In this document: piece after piece, positions 17,686 to 26,803 of the stretch
How positions within the stretch are numbered: position 1 is the stretch's first letter
Layout: each line of letters starts with the position of its first letter
Source of the DNA: Labilithrix luteola
GTDB lineage: Bacteria > Myxococcota_A > Polyangia > Polyangiales > Polyangiaceae
Direction of reading: 5' to 3'
Assembly (NCBI RefSeq): GCF_001263205.1
Contig: NZ_CP012333.1
Location: 5,495,001-5,559,000 of the forward strand
DNA length: 64,000 nucleotides
The notes under the pieces: model-generated
What the model was told of the DNA's origin: nothing
Database searches by the model: none
Seen by the model: only the letters and a program-made list of their open reading frames with translations
Position numbers and translations under genes: made by a program

Positions 17686-19233
17686 ATGAGCGATTTCGAC
17701 GAATCGAGAGAGCGCGCGAAAGCGGCCCGAGAAGCGCTCGTCGGCAAGACCCTTGCTGGCGGGCGCTACGTGCTTCGTAGCCTCGTAGGCCACGGCGGAA
17801 TGGGCGCGGTGTACGCGGCCGAGCACGTTGGCCTCGGCAAGCGCGTGGCCGTTAAGTTCGTCGACCCAGAGTTCGCGACCGACGAGCAGGTCGTCGCCCG
17901 GTTCGCCCGCGAAGCACGTGCGATGAGCGCCATCGAGAGCGCGCACATCGTCAGCGTGTTCGATGCCGGCACCGAAGACGGACGGCCCTACCTCGTGATG
18001 GAGCTGCTCCGAGGCGAAGACCTCGGCGAGCGTCTTCGTCGCGAGCGCCGCGTACCGGTCGATGAGGCGATGCATGTCGCCGCCCAGGTCCTGAAGGGCC
18101 TCGGCCGCGCGCACGCCGCGGGGATCATTCATCGCGATCTGAAGCCGGACAACGTCTTCCTGGTGAAGCACGATCTCGATCCGCTCTTCGCGAAGATCGT
18201 CGACTTCGGTGTCTCCAAAATCGAGCGCCCCCGCGCCGGCACCACGCCGCTCGCGCTGACGGGGCGAGGAACGGTGCTCGGCACGCCGTTCTACATGTCG
18301 CCCGAGCAGGCGCAGGCCATGCCCGACGTGGACGGGCGAAGCGATCTCTACAGCGTCGGGGCGATTCTCTTCGAGTGCCTCTCCGGACGTCCGCCGCACA
18401 CGGGCGAGAGCTACGAGCAGGTCATTCTCTCGATCTGCATGCGCGATGCACCTGATTTGCGTGCTATCGAGCCTTCGATTCCGAAGAACGTCGCCGAGTT
18501 CGTCGCGCGTGCGCTGAGTCGCGATCGGAATCTCCGCTTTCGCGATGCCGGGCGCATGCTCGCGGCCCTCCACGACGTGGCGCCTGAAGAGCGCAAGCGA
18601 GTCCCGATCGACGCCGAGTACGGACCGACGTTGCTCTCGGTCGGCGTCGACGTCGCCGCCGAGATTTCGGTCGCCACCCGGTTGGGACACGCGCCTCTCG
18701 ACTCCATCGCGGACACGGAGAAGCTGCCTGCGCCCGTCGCCTCCGAGCGTTCGGACCACGTCGCGCCGAGCGAGCCGTCGCCGGCTCCTGCCAAGCCGAA
18801 GGCGCCGTCGCGAAAGCCGAAGCGAAATGTCGGCGTGCTCGTCGCGACGGCCGTCGTGGCAACCCTCGCGGGCGTTCTCGTGATGGTGGGCATCATCTTG
18901 TCGCTCGAGAAAAAGCCCGCGCGAGACGGGGTTCAGGCAACGGACACGACGGCCATCAAGCCCGTGGCGTTGCCCTCTGCCACCTCGTCGTCACCGATCG
19001 AAGCGGCGTCGTCCTCGAGTGAGCCCCTCGCGAGCGCGACGAGCGCGACGAGCGCGGCGAGCTCCGAGCTCCCTGCCGGTCGCACGGTGGCTCCTCGAGG
19101 CACGAACGTCTTGGTTCGCACCAGCGCTTCGGGCAAGCTTCCTCCGCCGCCTTCTTCCGCGGCGGGGGGGCGAACGGATCCCGCGCCGAACAGAGGGGCC
19201 AAGCCCCTCGACATTCAGCGCGATCTTCCGTGA
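17686..19233 (+). CDS. Hanks-type serine/threonine protein kinase with one membrane helix
   Basis: The product has 515 residues from ATG 17686; an ATG at 17668 is possible. Kinase domain residues about 25-290 are complete: glycine loop VGHGGMGAVY, catalytic Lys57 (VAVKFVD), HRDLKPDN with Asp151, DFGVSKIE, GTPFYMSPEQ and DLYSVGAILFECLSG. A Pro/Lys-rich juxtamembrane region follows, then a membrane helix (VLVATAVVATLAGVLVMVGIIL, about 387-410) and a Ser/Ala/Thr-rich, poorly structured extracytoplasmic tail without PASTA repeats. This layout is common in myxobacterial kinases. The downstream gene overlaps by 4 nt, so the kinase is probably cotranscribed with a TPR/PEGA outer-membrane protein that may be in the same pathway. 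Confidence 0.93.
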   Translation: MSDFDESRERAKAAREALVGKTLAGGRYVLRSLVGHGGMGAVYAAEHVGLGKRVAVKFVDPEFATDEQVVARFAREARAMSAIESAHIVSVFDAGTEDGRPYLVMELLRGEDLGERLRRERRVPVDEAMHVAAQVLKGLGRAHAAGIIHRDLKPDNVFLVKHDLDPLFAKIVDFGVSKIERPRAGTTPLALTGRGTVLGTPFYMSPEQAQAMPDVDGRSDLYSVGAILFECLSGRPPHTGESYEQVILSICMRDAPDLRAIEPSIPKNVAEFVARALSRDRNLRFRDAGRMLAALHDVAPEERKRVPIDAEYGPTLLSVGVDVAAEISVATRLGHAPLDSIADTEKLPAPVASERSDHVAPSEPSPAPAKPKAPSRKPKRNVGVLVATAVVATLAGVLVMVGIILSLEKKPARDGVQATDTTAIKPVALPSATSSSPIEAASSSSEPLASATSATSAASSELPAGRTVAPRGTNVLVRTSASGKLPPPPSSAAGGRTDPAPNRGAKPLDIQRDLP

Positions 19234-20729
19234 TTCATCCCCTTTGCTTCGCTCGTTCCACGTTCTTCCCGTCGAAGACGCGCGCGCGCGCGCACCGGAT
19301 GGTCGCGGCGCTGCTGCTGCTTGTGGCGTGGTTCGCGCTGGAACGCACGGCCGTGGCCGACGAGGCGCTCGCGCGTGAGCATTTCCGAAAGGGCGTCGCT
19401 CTCTACGACAAGAAGGCTTACCAGCCGGCGCTCGACGAATTCGAGATTGCCTATCGCGAGAAGCCCTCGCCGGGCATCAAGCAGAACATCGCGCTCTGTC
19501 TCAAGGGGCTGCAGAAGCCGGTGCAGGCCGCGACCGCGTTCGACGAGGCGCTCGCCGAGGGCAAAGACACGCTCAAGCCGGACACGCGAGCGGCCATCGA
19601 GCAGGAGCTCGCAGAGCTCTCCAAGATCGTCGCCACCATTCGTCTCGACGTGGTGACGGTCGGCGATCGAAAGCCTGTCGCCGACGCCGAGATCTCGATG
19701 GGGCCCGACGGCAGTGCGCTGTCGCCGATTGCCGACTGGCATCGACCGATTCGCGTGACGCCGGGCATCTACGTGTTTCGTGCGCACGTGCCCGGGTACG
19801 CCGAGCCGCCGGAGAAGAAGCTGTCGCTCCTCGCGGGCTCACCGGTCGACGCGGCGTTCGAGGTGACGAAGTCCGGCGCCGTGACGCTTCGCTCCGACGT
19901 GCCCTCGACCGTGATTCGCGTCGACGGCACCGAGGTCGGGCGAGGCACGTGGTCTGGAACGCTCGTCGCGGGCCCACACAAGGCGGAGTTCGCAGCGTCC
20001 GGCTATCCGACGACCATCGTTCCGATCGTCGTCATCGCCGGCGCCTCCGTCGATTATCCGGTCGTGATGGCGCGCCCGGCGGACCTGCCGCCGTACTACT
20101 ACGCAGCCCCCACCCAGCCGCCTCCGGTGTCGCTCAAGAAGCACTATTTCGTCGGCATGTTCTCGGTCGACACCGAGACGCTCCGCTTGTCGAGCGCGCT
20201 CGGTGAGCTTCCCGAGGGACGTCGACGAACGTTCACCGGCGGGTCGTTTGGCGTCCGAGCCGGACTCCGCCTCTCACGCTTCTTCGCCGCCGAGCTCTAC
20301 GCCGACGTCGGCCTGGCCACGGCGAAGTACCAGCTTCCTGCGTCGAACAACAACGGCGAGAGTCTCGTCGCGCAGGAGAGTGAGACGAGACTCTCGCAGT
20401 TCCAAGTCACCCCCTTGCTTCGTTTCAGCACCGCTGGCAAGGTGCGTTTCACCACCGCGACGGGCGTTGGAGTCCATGGAAACTCCATCTCCGCGAGCCT
20501 CGTGCAGACCTTTCCCTCGCGTGTCGACAAGGACGGTTCGAGCCTGACCGCGTCTTGGTTGATGGACGCGGGCATCCAGTTCGATCTGGGCTCGATCTTC
20601 CTCGAAGGGGCCGGCTTCGTCGACGTCAACGGCATCGGTTCCGTGCGTGACAGCGAGGGTCATCGCTTGCTGCTCGACTCGCCGGCAGCTCGCCTCGGCG
20701 CGCGCTTCGGGCTCGGCTTCTCGTTCTGA
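19230..20729 (+). CDS. TPR-PEGA-beta-barrel envelope protein
   Basis: The product has 499 residues from GTG 19230, which overlaps the kinase stop by 4 nt. ATG 19299 would give a cleaner signal peptide (MVAALLLLVAWFALERTAVADE). After the signal come two TPR units (AREHFRKGVALYDKKAYQPALDEFEIAYREKPSPG). PEGA-like beta segments follow (VTPGIYVFRAHVPGYAEPPEKKL; VRVDGTEVGRGTW-type). The last 200 residues look like a beta-barrel (FGVRAGLRLSRFFAAELYADVGLA, VRFTTATGVGVHGNSISASL) ending in LGARFGLGFSF. The combined layout is frequent in Polyangia. It is likely an outer-membrane protein with a periplasmic adaptor part. Function is unknown; linkage to the kinase is by operon. Confidence 0.77.
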   Translation: MIHPLCFARSTFFPSKTRARAHRMVAALLLLVAWFALERTAVADEALAREHFRKGVALYDKKAYQPALDEFEIAYREKPSPGIKQNIALCLKGLQKPVQAATAFDEALAEGKDTLKPDTRAAIEQELAELSKIVATIRLDVVTVGDRKPVADAEISMGPDGSALSPIADWHRPIRVTPGIYVFRAHVPGYAEPPEKKLSLLAGSPVDAAFEVTKSGAVTLRSDVPSTVIRVDGTEVGRGTWSGTLVAGPHKAEFAASGYPTTIVPIVVIAGASVDYPVVMARPADLPPYYYAAPTQPPPVSLKKHYFVGMFSVDTETLRLSSALGELPEGRRRTFTGGSFGVRAGLRLSRFFAAELYADVGLATAKYQLPASNNNGESLVAQESETRLSQFQVTPLLRFSTAGKVRFTTATGVGVHGNSISASLVQTFPSRVDKDGSSLTASWLMDAGIQFDLGSIFLEGAGFVDVNGIGSVRDSEGHRLLLDSPAARLGARFGLGFSF

Positions 20730-20865
20730 GTTTGCAGTCGCGCTCGCGCGTGCGTGGCCGTGCGAGCCGTGCGACTGGCCGCGCGCGCGTTGTGCGTCGT
20801 CACAGCGCGCCGGTGCTCAGTTCGTGGCTCGAAGCTTGCGTCGATTCCCTGGCTGAGAGGCAGCC

Positions 20866-21330
20866 ATGGACGCAGACGAGCTGTTCGATCACGCCATCAA
20901 TGCTCTGCCTGAAGCGGTCGGCGATCTCCTTCGCGCGGACCGCAATCCGCTCGACTACGTTTTTGCCAACTTCGACGGCGCGAGCGAGATCGGGATGGCG
21001 CTCATCGCGTCTGACCTGGCGTGCGAGCTCGGCGTCGAGGCGCCGCGCGCGCGAACCGAGGTCGAGCGCATGATTGCCTCGGCAGGGCAACGTGGCGAGG
21101 AGCTGGTCGTCTCGTTGATGGTCACCAAGGACGTGCTCGGGCGAATCCTCGCTGCCTCCAACGTGGACGTTTCGACGCGTGTCGCGGTTCGCATCTGGCT
21201 CGACGGTCCCGTGGCTGATGGCCACTTCCGCGTGGTCGCGATCGCCGGTGCGGAAGTCCGTGCTGCTGCGGTCGACGGAACGCCGGAGCTGCACGTTTCT
21301 CCGCCTACGCCTTCGTCGATGCTCAACTGA
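20866..21330 (+). CDS. Hypothetical protein
   Basis: The product has 154 residues from ATG 20866, following the purine-rich stretch gctgagaggcag. It is mainly helical in the first two thirds (DELFDHAINALPEAVGDLLRADRNPLDYVF; ASDLACELGVEAPRARTEVERMI) and beta-rich at the end (STRVAVRIWLDGPVADGHFRVVAIAGAEV). It has no signal peptide and no membrane helix, and I do not recognise a family. It precedes the hybrid histidine kinase by 141 nt. Codon use is like that of its neighbours, so it is probably a real gene. Confidence 0.55.
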   Translation: MDADELFDHAINALPEAVGDLLRADRNPLDYVFANFDGASEIGMALIASDLACELGVEAPRARTEVERMIASAGQRGEELVVSLMVTKDVLGRILAASNVDVSTRVAVRIWLDGPVADGHFRVVAIAGAEVRAAAVDGTPELHVSPPTPSSMLN

Positions 21331-21471
21331 TTTCGCACCACGGCGGAAGCACGCGAAGTCAGAGCGAAACGCGGAAGGATTGCATCCTGCAACTCCGATC
21401 GTTGCATCTTCCCCATACGGGAGATGCTGTGGCGAAGTGACGCGTCGTTCGATCTTCGTTCGGGTGTCTAG

Positions 21472-23307
21472 ATGGTGCGCGGACGATCGTATACCGTCCG
21501 TGTGTCCATGGCGCAGACGACCACCAGCTCGCAAGCGCTCGCGCGACGGCATGATGGTCCGGCCGTACGGCTGGACGACGTGCTCATCACGGCGGAACTC
21601 GCGCACCGGCGCGCTCGCCCGCCCAATCTCGAGGCAGAGAGTCGTGCGCTCCAGGCGATAGGTCGTGAGCTTGCGACGTCTTGCAACGACGTGCTCGACG
21701 CACTTTTGCGTGCGTCGCTCGAGATTTGCGGTGCCGGATCGGCGGGAGTGAGTCTGTTGGAGGTCGGCGCAGATGGCGTCGAGCAGTTTCGCTGGGTCGC
21801 TCTCGTCGGTGAGGTTGCGGGTGCTCTCGGAAGGTTGATCCCGCGCTACGAGAGCCCTTGTGGCGTGAGCCTCGATTACAACGCGCCTCAACTCTTCGAG
21901 CGCCCCGACCGGCTCTTCCGCTATCTCGAGTCGAGCAACATCGTCGAGTGCCTCCACTATCCGTTCTTCGCCAAGAACGGGCGCATCGTCGGCGTGCTCT
22001 GGATCTTCGCGCACGAGAACGGTCGTCGGTTCGACACCGAAGACGTCCGCATCATTTCGAGCTTCGCCGACTTCGCGGCCTTCGCTCTCGCGCGTCAGTC
22101 CGCCGAGCACGATCGCGAGCGCCTCCATGCCGCCGAGCGTTGTGCCCGCTCCGAGCTCGCGGAGGCCTGCGAGCGTCTTCGCAACGCCGACATGCGGAAA
22201 GACGAGTTCCTGGCGATGCTCGGCCACGAGCTGCGCAACCCGCTCGGCGCGGTGGCCAACGCGGTCACGCTCCTCGAAAATCAAACGGGCGGGGGACCAC
22301 GCACGGGGCGCCTCATCGACGTCATCCGCCGTCAGACACGCGTGATGACGCAACTGCTCGACGACCTGCTCGACGTCTCGCGCGTCACACTAGGCAAGAT
22401 CGAGCTTCGCCGTCGTCGGGTCGATCTCGGTCGCGTGGTTCATCAAGTGGTCGACGGGCTGACGAAGGAAGCCCTCGCGCGCCAACATCAGGTCACGCTC
22501 GACATCGGCGAGTCGCTTTTCGGTATCGTCGACCCCACGCGTCTCGAGCAAATCGTCTCGAACCTGCTGACGAACGCGATCAAGTACACGGATCGCGGCG
22601 GCCACATCTCGGTGACGCTTCGTCGCGACGAAGGCGGCGCTCTCCTCTGCGTGCGCGACGACGGCCCCGGCATCGCCGCCGACTTTCTGCCCTACGTCTT
22701 CGACCTCTTCTCGCAGGGCGGCGCAACCAACGACCGCGCGCAAGGTGGTCTTGGTCTCGGCCTCACGCTCGTCCGCCGCCTCGTCGAGCTCCACGGCGGT
22801 CGCGTCGAAGTGCGCAGCGAAGGCATCGGCAAAGGCAGCGAGTTCCTCGTTCGCCTCCCGCTTGCCGAAGCCGAAGGCGGCACCGGCGCCGACGCGACCG
22901 GCGCGGTCAAAGCGATCGTCGCCCCGCCGCGTCGCCTGCGCGTCCTCGTGGTCGACGACGATACCGACACGGCGGCGCTCTCCGGCGAAATGCTCGCGCT
23001 CCTCGGCCACGATCCTCACGTCGTGAACGAGCCCCAGGCCGCTCTCGACGCCGCCGCGGCGACCGATTGGGACCTCATCCTCCTCGACATCGGCCTCCCA
23101 GGCCTCGATGGCTACGAAGTGAGTCGAAGGCTCCGCGCCGGCCGAGCCCGCAGAGCCCGCCTGGTCGCCGTCTCCGGCTTCGGCGGCGCTCCTGACCGTC
23201 ATCGCAGCTTCGCCGCGGGTTGCGACGAGCACCTCGTCAAACCACTCGCCGTGGAAGATCTGAGAGAGATGCTCACGCGAGCCTTGGCCGCGACTCCGGC
23301 CGTCTAG
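21472..23307 (+). CDS. Hybrid sensor histidine kinase: GAF, HisKA, HATPase, REC
   Basis: The product has 611 residues (ATG 21472; ATG 21508 is an alternative). It is soluble, without membrane helices. A GAF-like domain spans about 60-205 (AIGRELATSCNDVLDALLRASLEICGAGSAGVSLL to EDVRIISSFADFAAFAL). The HisKA box FLAMLGHELRNPLGAV puts the phosphorylated His at 252. ATPase motifs are N-box LLTNAIKYTDRGG, G1 VRDDGPGIA and G2 GGLGLGLTLVRRLVELHGG. A receiver domain at the C-terminus (LVVDDDTDT, Asp539 in LLDIGLPGLDGYE, Lys in HLVKPL) should take the phosphoryl group. It is a cytoplasmic phosphorelay protein with unknown input and no cognate regulator adjacent. Confidence 0.92.
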   Translation: MVRGRSYTVRVSMAQTTTSSQALARRHDGPAVRLDDVLITAELAHRRARPPNLEAESRALQAIGRELATSCNDVLDALLRASLEICGAGSAGVSLLEVGADGVEQFRWVALVGEVAGALGRLIPRYESPCGVSLDYNAPQLFERPDRLFRYLESSNIVECLHYPFFAKNGRIVGVLWIFAHENGRRFDTEDVRIISSFADFAAFALARQSAEHDRERLHAAERCARSELAEACERLRNADMRKDEFLAMLGHELRNPLGAVANAVTLLENQTGGGPRTGRLIDVIRRQTRVMTQLLDDLLDVSRVTLGKIELRRRRVDLGRVVHQVVDGLTKEALARQHQVTLDIGESLFGIVDPTRLEQIVSNLLTNAIKYTDRGGHISVTLRRDEGGALLCVRDDGPGIAADFLPYVFDLFSQGGATNDRAQGGLGLGLTLVRRLVELHGGRVEVRSEGIGKGSEFLVRLPLAEAEGGTGADATGAVKAIVAPPRRLRVLVVDDDTDTAALSGEMLALLGHDPHVVNEPQAALDAAAATDWDLILLDIGLPGLDGYEVSRRLRAGRARRARLVAVSGFGGAPDRHRSFAAGCDEHLVKPLAVEDLREMLTRALAATPAV

Positions 23308-23308
23308 T

Positions 23309-23332
23309 CCGATTCCGATTCCGATTCCGATT
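23309..23332. repeat. Hexanucleotide tandem repeat (CCGATT)x4
   Basis: Four perfect copies of CCGATT begin 2 nt after the stop of the hybrid kinase gene and are followed by cgagcaatcgg. It is the only perfect short tandem repeat of this length that I noticed in the window. It may be length-variable, but it lies outside coding sequence. Confidence 0.85.
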
Positions 23333-23445
23333 CGAGCAATCGGAACGAATTGTTCCTCGCTGAATGCGCCTCTTGGTGCGCAATTGGCGAGTCGCGCATT
23401 CGCAGTTCGAGCAGCGCGCCGGTCGAGCTTCGCTCGTGAACGCGC

Positions 23446-24207
23446 ATGGATCGCAGGATCGCGCGCAGCGTGCGGGATGGCATCCGCGCTGCAATCGACG
23501 TCGTGGGCACTGCGCGCGATGGATACCGGCTCATGTTGATCCCTGCCGATCTCGAAAAGCTTCCCGCAAGGGACCCCCGTGAGGTCCTTCGCACACTCTT
23601 CAATCGTCGAAAGGCCGGCACTCATCCGGCCATTCGTCTCTACCTATCGGGCGGTCATCGATTGGCCGGTCGCCTTCTGAATCTTCAGGAAGACCGCGGA
23701 CGCGAATACGTCGTTCTGCTCGACGAGGGTGACGAGGACCTTTCCTATGTCCCGCTCGACCAGGTGTTCGTGGTCACCGTTCGCCGCTTCGAACCGGTCG
23801 CCCATTCCCTGTCGTTCGGCGCGATTCCTCGTCCGCTCGGAGAGACGCCGCCCACGCGACTCGAAGTGCAACGTCAACTCGCGTCTCTCGTGAGCACGCT
23901 CGAGCGCGAGCATGGCATTCGAGTATCCATGACGGTCGAGCCGTCCATTCCCGACGACAGCGTCGCGCTGGCAAATCTCCGCGACCTTCTCGATACGCTC
24001 GGTGGGGCGCTCCGCACGCTCGCAAAGGACGCGCTGGGCCGCTCCGCACTGAGCTCGGTTCCACGAGCGACCGTGCGGCACACGAAGGACGCCTCGCTCT
24101 CGCTCGCAAAGCGGGACGGCGTGCTCGAAGTCACCGTCGATCTCTTTGCCTCACTCCCATTCAACCTCGAGCTGGCGGTCGCCGACGATCTCCAGCGTGC
24201 CCTTTGA
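23446..24207 (+). CDS. Hypothetical protein
   Basis: The product has 253 residues from ATG 23446. Residues 1-90 contain a small beta-rich part (THPAIRLYLSGGHRLAGRLLNLQEDRGREYVVLLDEGDEDLSYVPLDQVFVVTV), which resembles an Sm/Hfq-like or PilZ-like barrel in rhythm, though I cannot assign it. Residues 120-253 alternate helix and strand (TRLEVQRQLASLVSTLEREHGIRVSMTVE; ANLRDLLDTLGGALRTLAKDAL; DGVLEVTVDLFASLPFNLELAVADDL). There is no signal or membrane helix. The next gene begins 25 nt downstream with its own ribosome site, so the two are probably cotranscribed. Confidence 0.6.
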   Translation: MDRRIARSVRDGIRAAIDVVGTARDGYRLMLIPADLEKLPARDPREVLRTLFNRRKAGTHPAIRLYLSGGHRLAGRLLNLQEDRGREYVVLLDEGDEDLSYVPLDQVFVVTVRRFEPVAHSLSFGAIPRPLGETPPTRLEVQRQLASLVSTLEREHGIRVSMTVEPSIPDDSVALANLRDLLDTLGGALRTLAKDALGRSALSSVPRATVRHTKDASLSLAKRDGVLEVTVDLFASLPFNLELAVADDLQRAL

Positions 24208-24232
24208 TTGATTGACAAGAAGGAGTCCTAAT

Positions 24233-24643
24233 ATGGGTCTTGCAGAACGTCGCGCCGTCCAGAACTTCAAAGACAACAGCTTTCCCGTTCTCAAAAAGCA
24301 GATCGACGCGACGTGCGGATTCGATATCCCGTTCGAGATCGCCTGGGACAAGCTCACGGTCGATGGCTTCGACCACGTCTACGAGCAAGGCTTCACGGAG
24401 GTCTACTTTCGTCCCATTCTCTCGGCATTCCAGTCGATCTGCGCCGACGACATGGGCAAGGATGCTCTGAAGGGCGTGCTCAAGCAGGTCGCCATCACCA
24501 ATACGAGCGAGAACAGCTCTCCGAGCACCGGATATTCGTTCACCGACGGTGTACTCAAGATCGATCTCAGCCCCGTCCGTAACATCGACTACACCAAGGA
24601 CCGCACGGAGAAGCTGCAAGCGTTGCTCGAGAGCAAGCTCTGA
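24233..24643 (+). CDS. Hypothetical protein
   Basis: The product has 136 residues. ATG 24233 is preceded by AGAAGGAG (24218-24225), a near-ideal ribosome binding site, which decides the start over one 21 nt upstream. The sequence (NFKDNSFPVLKKQIDATCGFDIPFEIAWDKLTVDG; FQSICADDMGKDALKGVLKQVAITNTSEN; YSFTDGVLKIDLSP) looks like a small alpha/beta cytoplasmic protein. No family is recognised. Its lower Arg/Ala content and richer Lys/Asn make it stand out from neighbours. A perfect hairpin follows. Confidence 0.65.
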   Translation: MGLAERRAVQNFKDNSFPVLKKQIDATCGFDIPFEIAWDKLTVDGFDHVYEQGFTEVYFRPILSAFQSICADDMGKDALKGVLKQVAITNTSENSSPSTGYSFTDGVLKIDLSPVRNIDYTKDRTEKLQALLESKL

Positions 24644-24669
24644 GTTGAAAACGAACCGCGTGTAATCGA

Positions 24670-24702
24670 CGACGGCGCCGCCACGTGAGGGAGGCGCCGT
24701 CG
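24670..24702. terminator. Bidirectional hairpin between convergent genes
   Basis: CGACGGCGCC (24670-24679) pairs perfectly with GGCGCCGTCG (24693-24702), a 10-bp stem with a 13-nt loop. It lies in the 81-nt gap between a plus-strand gene ending at 24643 and a minus-strand gene ending at 24725, and could serve both. Confidence 0.6.
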
Positions 24703-24724
24703 CTCGGCGGAGCCTTCCGAACAG

Positions 24725-26101
24725 TCACATGCGGAGGAAGCGACCTCCGACGGACACGGCGAAATCCTCGCGTTCCAATCTCGTCGGCAACGTGATGACG
24801 AAGCGAGCGCCGGCACCGGACGCGGCGGTGACGTCGCCACCGAGCGAGCGAGCGAGCCCGCGAGCGATGGACAGGCCGAGGCCGGCACTCTCCCACGCGT
24901 CGTTGTTCGCGCCGCGAGCGAACGGCTCGAAGATGCGCGGAAGGTCGTTGTCCGGGATGCCCGGCCCCTCGTCGACCACGGAAATCTCGACCTTGCCCTC
25001 CAATGGCACGGCGGCGATGCGAACGGACCCTCCGCGCGGGGAGAAGCGAACGGCATTCTCGATGACGTTGCGAAGGATACGCCCCACGCTACGCCGCTCA
25101 CCGCGCACCATGGTTGCGATTGGTGTCACGTCGATGTGAAGCTCTCGGCTGCGTGCAACCGGTGCCACGTCGGCCACCGCGTCCGTCACTGCGTCTTCGA
25201 GCGACGTGAGGTCTTTCGACGGTGCCGCGTCGACGCGAGCGAGCTGCAAGAGATCGTCGGCGAGCCTCGTCAATCGCCGCGCCGAGTCGAGCGCGCCGCC
25301 GAGTGCGGCTTCGTGATCCGTCGGGTCGGCACCGGGGCGGAGCGCGTGTTCGAGCTCGATTCGCAGAGACGTCAGCGGCGTTCGAAGCTCGTGGGCAGCG
25401 TGGGAAACGAAGCGATCTTGGGCGCCCAAGAGGCCGACGAGGCGCTCGATCATCGCGTTGAGGTCGTTCGCGAGCTGGACGATGTCGACGTCGGACGAGG
25501 CGAACTCGACGCGTGCGCTCGTGTCTCCCTCGGCGACGCGGCGCGCAACGTTCTCGATGATGCGATGCTGGCGTGTGAGTCGGGTCGCGACACCGATGGC
25601 TACCGCCGCGGCCCACGCGCAGCCGACGGCAAAGGCGATGAGCATGGCGCGCGCGAGGATCCGGGCGTCGTCTTCCAGATCTTCGCGTGGGGTCGCGAGG
25701 AGAACGCGTCGTCCGGTGTGTTCGACGAGCACGAGGACCCCGCGCATACGAATGCCGTCATGCTCGAAATCGAACCCCACGTCGGGGGCTTGAACGTGGG
25801 GCATTGGCGGAACGGACGCGAAGTTCTCGGTGTGCGAGAGCGGCATTCCGTTGATGCCGTAGATGACGCCATACTTCGGCAGTGGACCGACGGCGTTCGC
25901 GGAGGGACCTGGTGCATCCGAGAATTCCAGATGGCCGGCGGCAGCTTCGACCGCCTCGCGTCGTCCCACGTCGAGGAGGGCCTTGTCGAGCTGCGCCCGC
26001 TGCGACGCCACGAAGCGCTCCCAGACGATGGTGAAGGCACCACCCATCGTCACGGCCGTGAGCGCGAGCACCACGAGCGCGGTACGGACGCGAAAGGTCA
26101 T
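24725..26101 (-). CDS. Sensor histidine kinase (OmpR-partner type)
   Basis: The product has 458 residues. ATG 26101 overlaps the stop of the upstream regulator gene as ATGA, which decides the start. Membrane helix 1 (TALVVLALTAVTMGGAFTIVW) is followed by a periplasmic sensor part of about 125 residues and helix 2 (ILARAMLIAFAVGCAWAAAVAIGV). A HAMP linker comes next, then HisKA with FVSHAAHELRTPLTSL, N-box RNVIENAVRFSPRGG, G1 VVDEGPGIPD and G2 SAGLGLSIARGLARSLGG. It should phosphorylate the response regulator encoded just upstream. The pair is divergent from a heavy-metal RND pump, so the signal is probably a metal ion. Confidence 0.92.
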   Translation of the reverse strand: MTFRVRTALVVLALTAVTMGGAFTIVWERFVASQRAQLDKALLDVGRREAVEAAAGHLEFSDAPGPSANAVGPLPKYGVIYGINGMPLSHTENFASVPPMPHVQAPDVGFDFEHDGIRMRGVLVLVEHTGRRVLLATPREDLEDDARILARAMLIAFAVGCAWAAAVAIGVATRLTRQHRIIENVARRVAEGDTSARVEFASSDVDIVQLANDLNAMIERLVGLLGAQDRFVSHAAHELRTPLTSLRIELEHALRPGADPTDHEAALGGALDSARRLTRLADDLLQLARVDAAPSKDLTSLEDAVTDAVADVAPVARSRELHIDVTPIATMVRGERRSVGRILRNVIENAVRFSPRGGSVRIAAVPLEGKVEISVVDEGPGIPDNDLPRIFEPFARGANNDAWESAGLGLSIARGLARSLGGDVTAASGAGARFVITLPTRLEREDFAVSVGGRFLRM

Positions 26102-26760
26102 CGGTCTCGCTCTGCCCTGAGTCTGTACCCGGCGCCACGTAACGTCTCGATGGTCCACGCGTGATCGCCGAGTTTGTCGCGAAGGCGACTCACGTGGACC
26201 TCGACGACGTTGGGCACGATCTCATCGGCGTCCCACACGTTCTCGATGAGCTCGATCTTGGTCGCAACCTGGCCGGCCCGGCGCGCGAGATAAGCGAGAA
26301 GGTCGAATTCCCGCACGGTGAGCGCGAGAAACTTGCCATTCGCGAATGCGTTTCTCCTGCCGATGTCGAGATGGAGTGGACCAACGTCGAGGGCTGCGAG
26401 CCGGGGGCCTCGACGGAGTAGCGCCCGCAGTCGAGCGAGGAGCTCCTCCATTTCGAACGGCTTCGTGAGGTAGTCGTCGGCTCCGAGGTCGAGCGCTTGC
26501 ACGCGGTCTTTCGTCTGACCGCGCGCGGTGAGCATCAGCACGGGGCCCTCGTAGTCTGCGCGTCGCAAGTCGATGCAGACCTGGAGACCGTCGCCGTCTG
26601 GAAGCATCCAGTCGACCACGGCAAGATCGATGGCGCTGACGTCGGCCGTCCTTGCCTGCGTCGCATTCGCTGCCAGCACGACCTGATATCCATGACTCGT
26701 CAGCACACGGGTGAGCACCGACCCGAGCTTTCGGTCATCCTCGACGAGCAGAAGACGCAC
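26098..26760 (-). CDS. OmpR/PhoB-family response regulator
   Basis: The product has 220 residues from GTG 26760. Its receiver domain carries LLLVEDDRKLG, phospho-acceptor Asp50 in LAVVDWMLPDGDG, a Thr in MLTARGQ and Lys in DDYLTKPF. The winged-helix DNA-binding domain follows (LALTVREFDLLAYLARRAGQVATK; IVPNVVEVHVSRLRDKLG; IETLRGAGYRL). Similarity to CopR/CusR/IrlR-type metal regulators is suggested by the neighbouring RND genes. It is transcribed first in the operon with the histidine kinase (4-nt overlap) and divergently from the pump, so the 102-nt gap probably contains its binding site. Confidence 0.93.
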   Translation of the reverse strand: MRLLLVEDDRKLGSVLTRVLTSHGYQVVLAANATQARTADVSAIDLAVVDWMLPDGDGLQVCIDLRRADYEGPVLMLTARGQTKDRVQALDLGADDYLTKPFEMEELLARLRALLRRGPRLAALDVGPLHLDIGRRNAFANGKFLALTVREFDLLAYLARRAGQVATKIELIENVWDADEIVPNVVEVHVSRLRDKLGDHAWTIETLRGAGYRLRAERDR

Positions 26761-26803
26761 TGGCGGTAGTCTAGGCCTCCCGCTCGGGAAGACGATGCTG
26801 AAG

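Noticed and set aside
20730..20865. tRNA or small RNA in the gap before the hypothetical gene
   Set aside because: The gap is GC-alternating sequence, but no cloverleaf with a T-loop (GTTCRA) or CCA end could be drawn.
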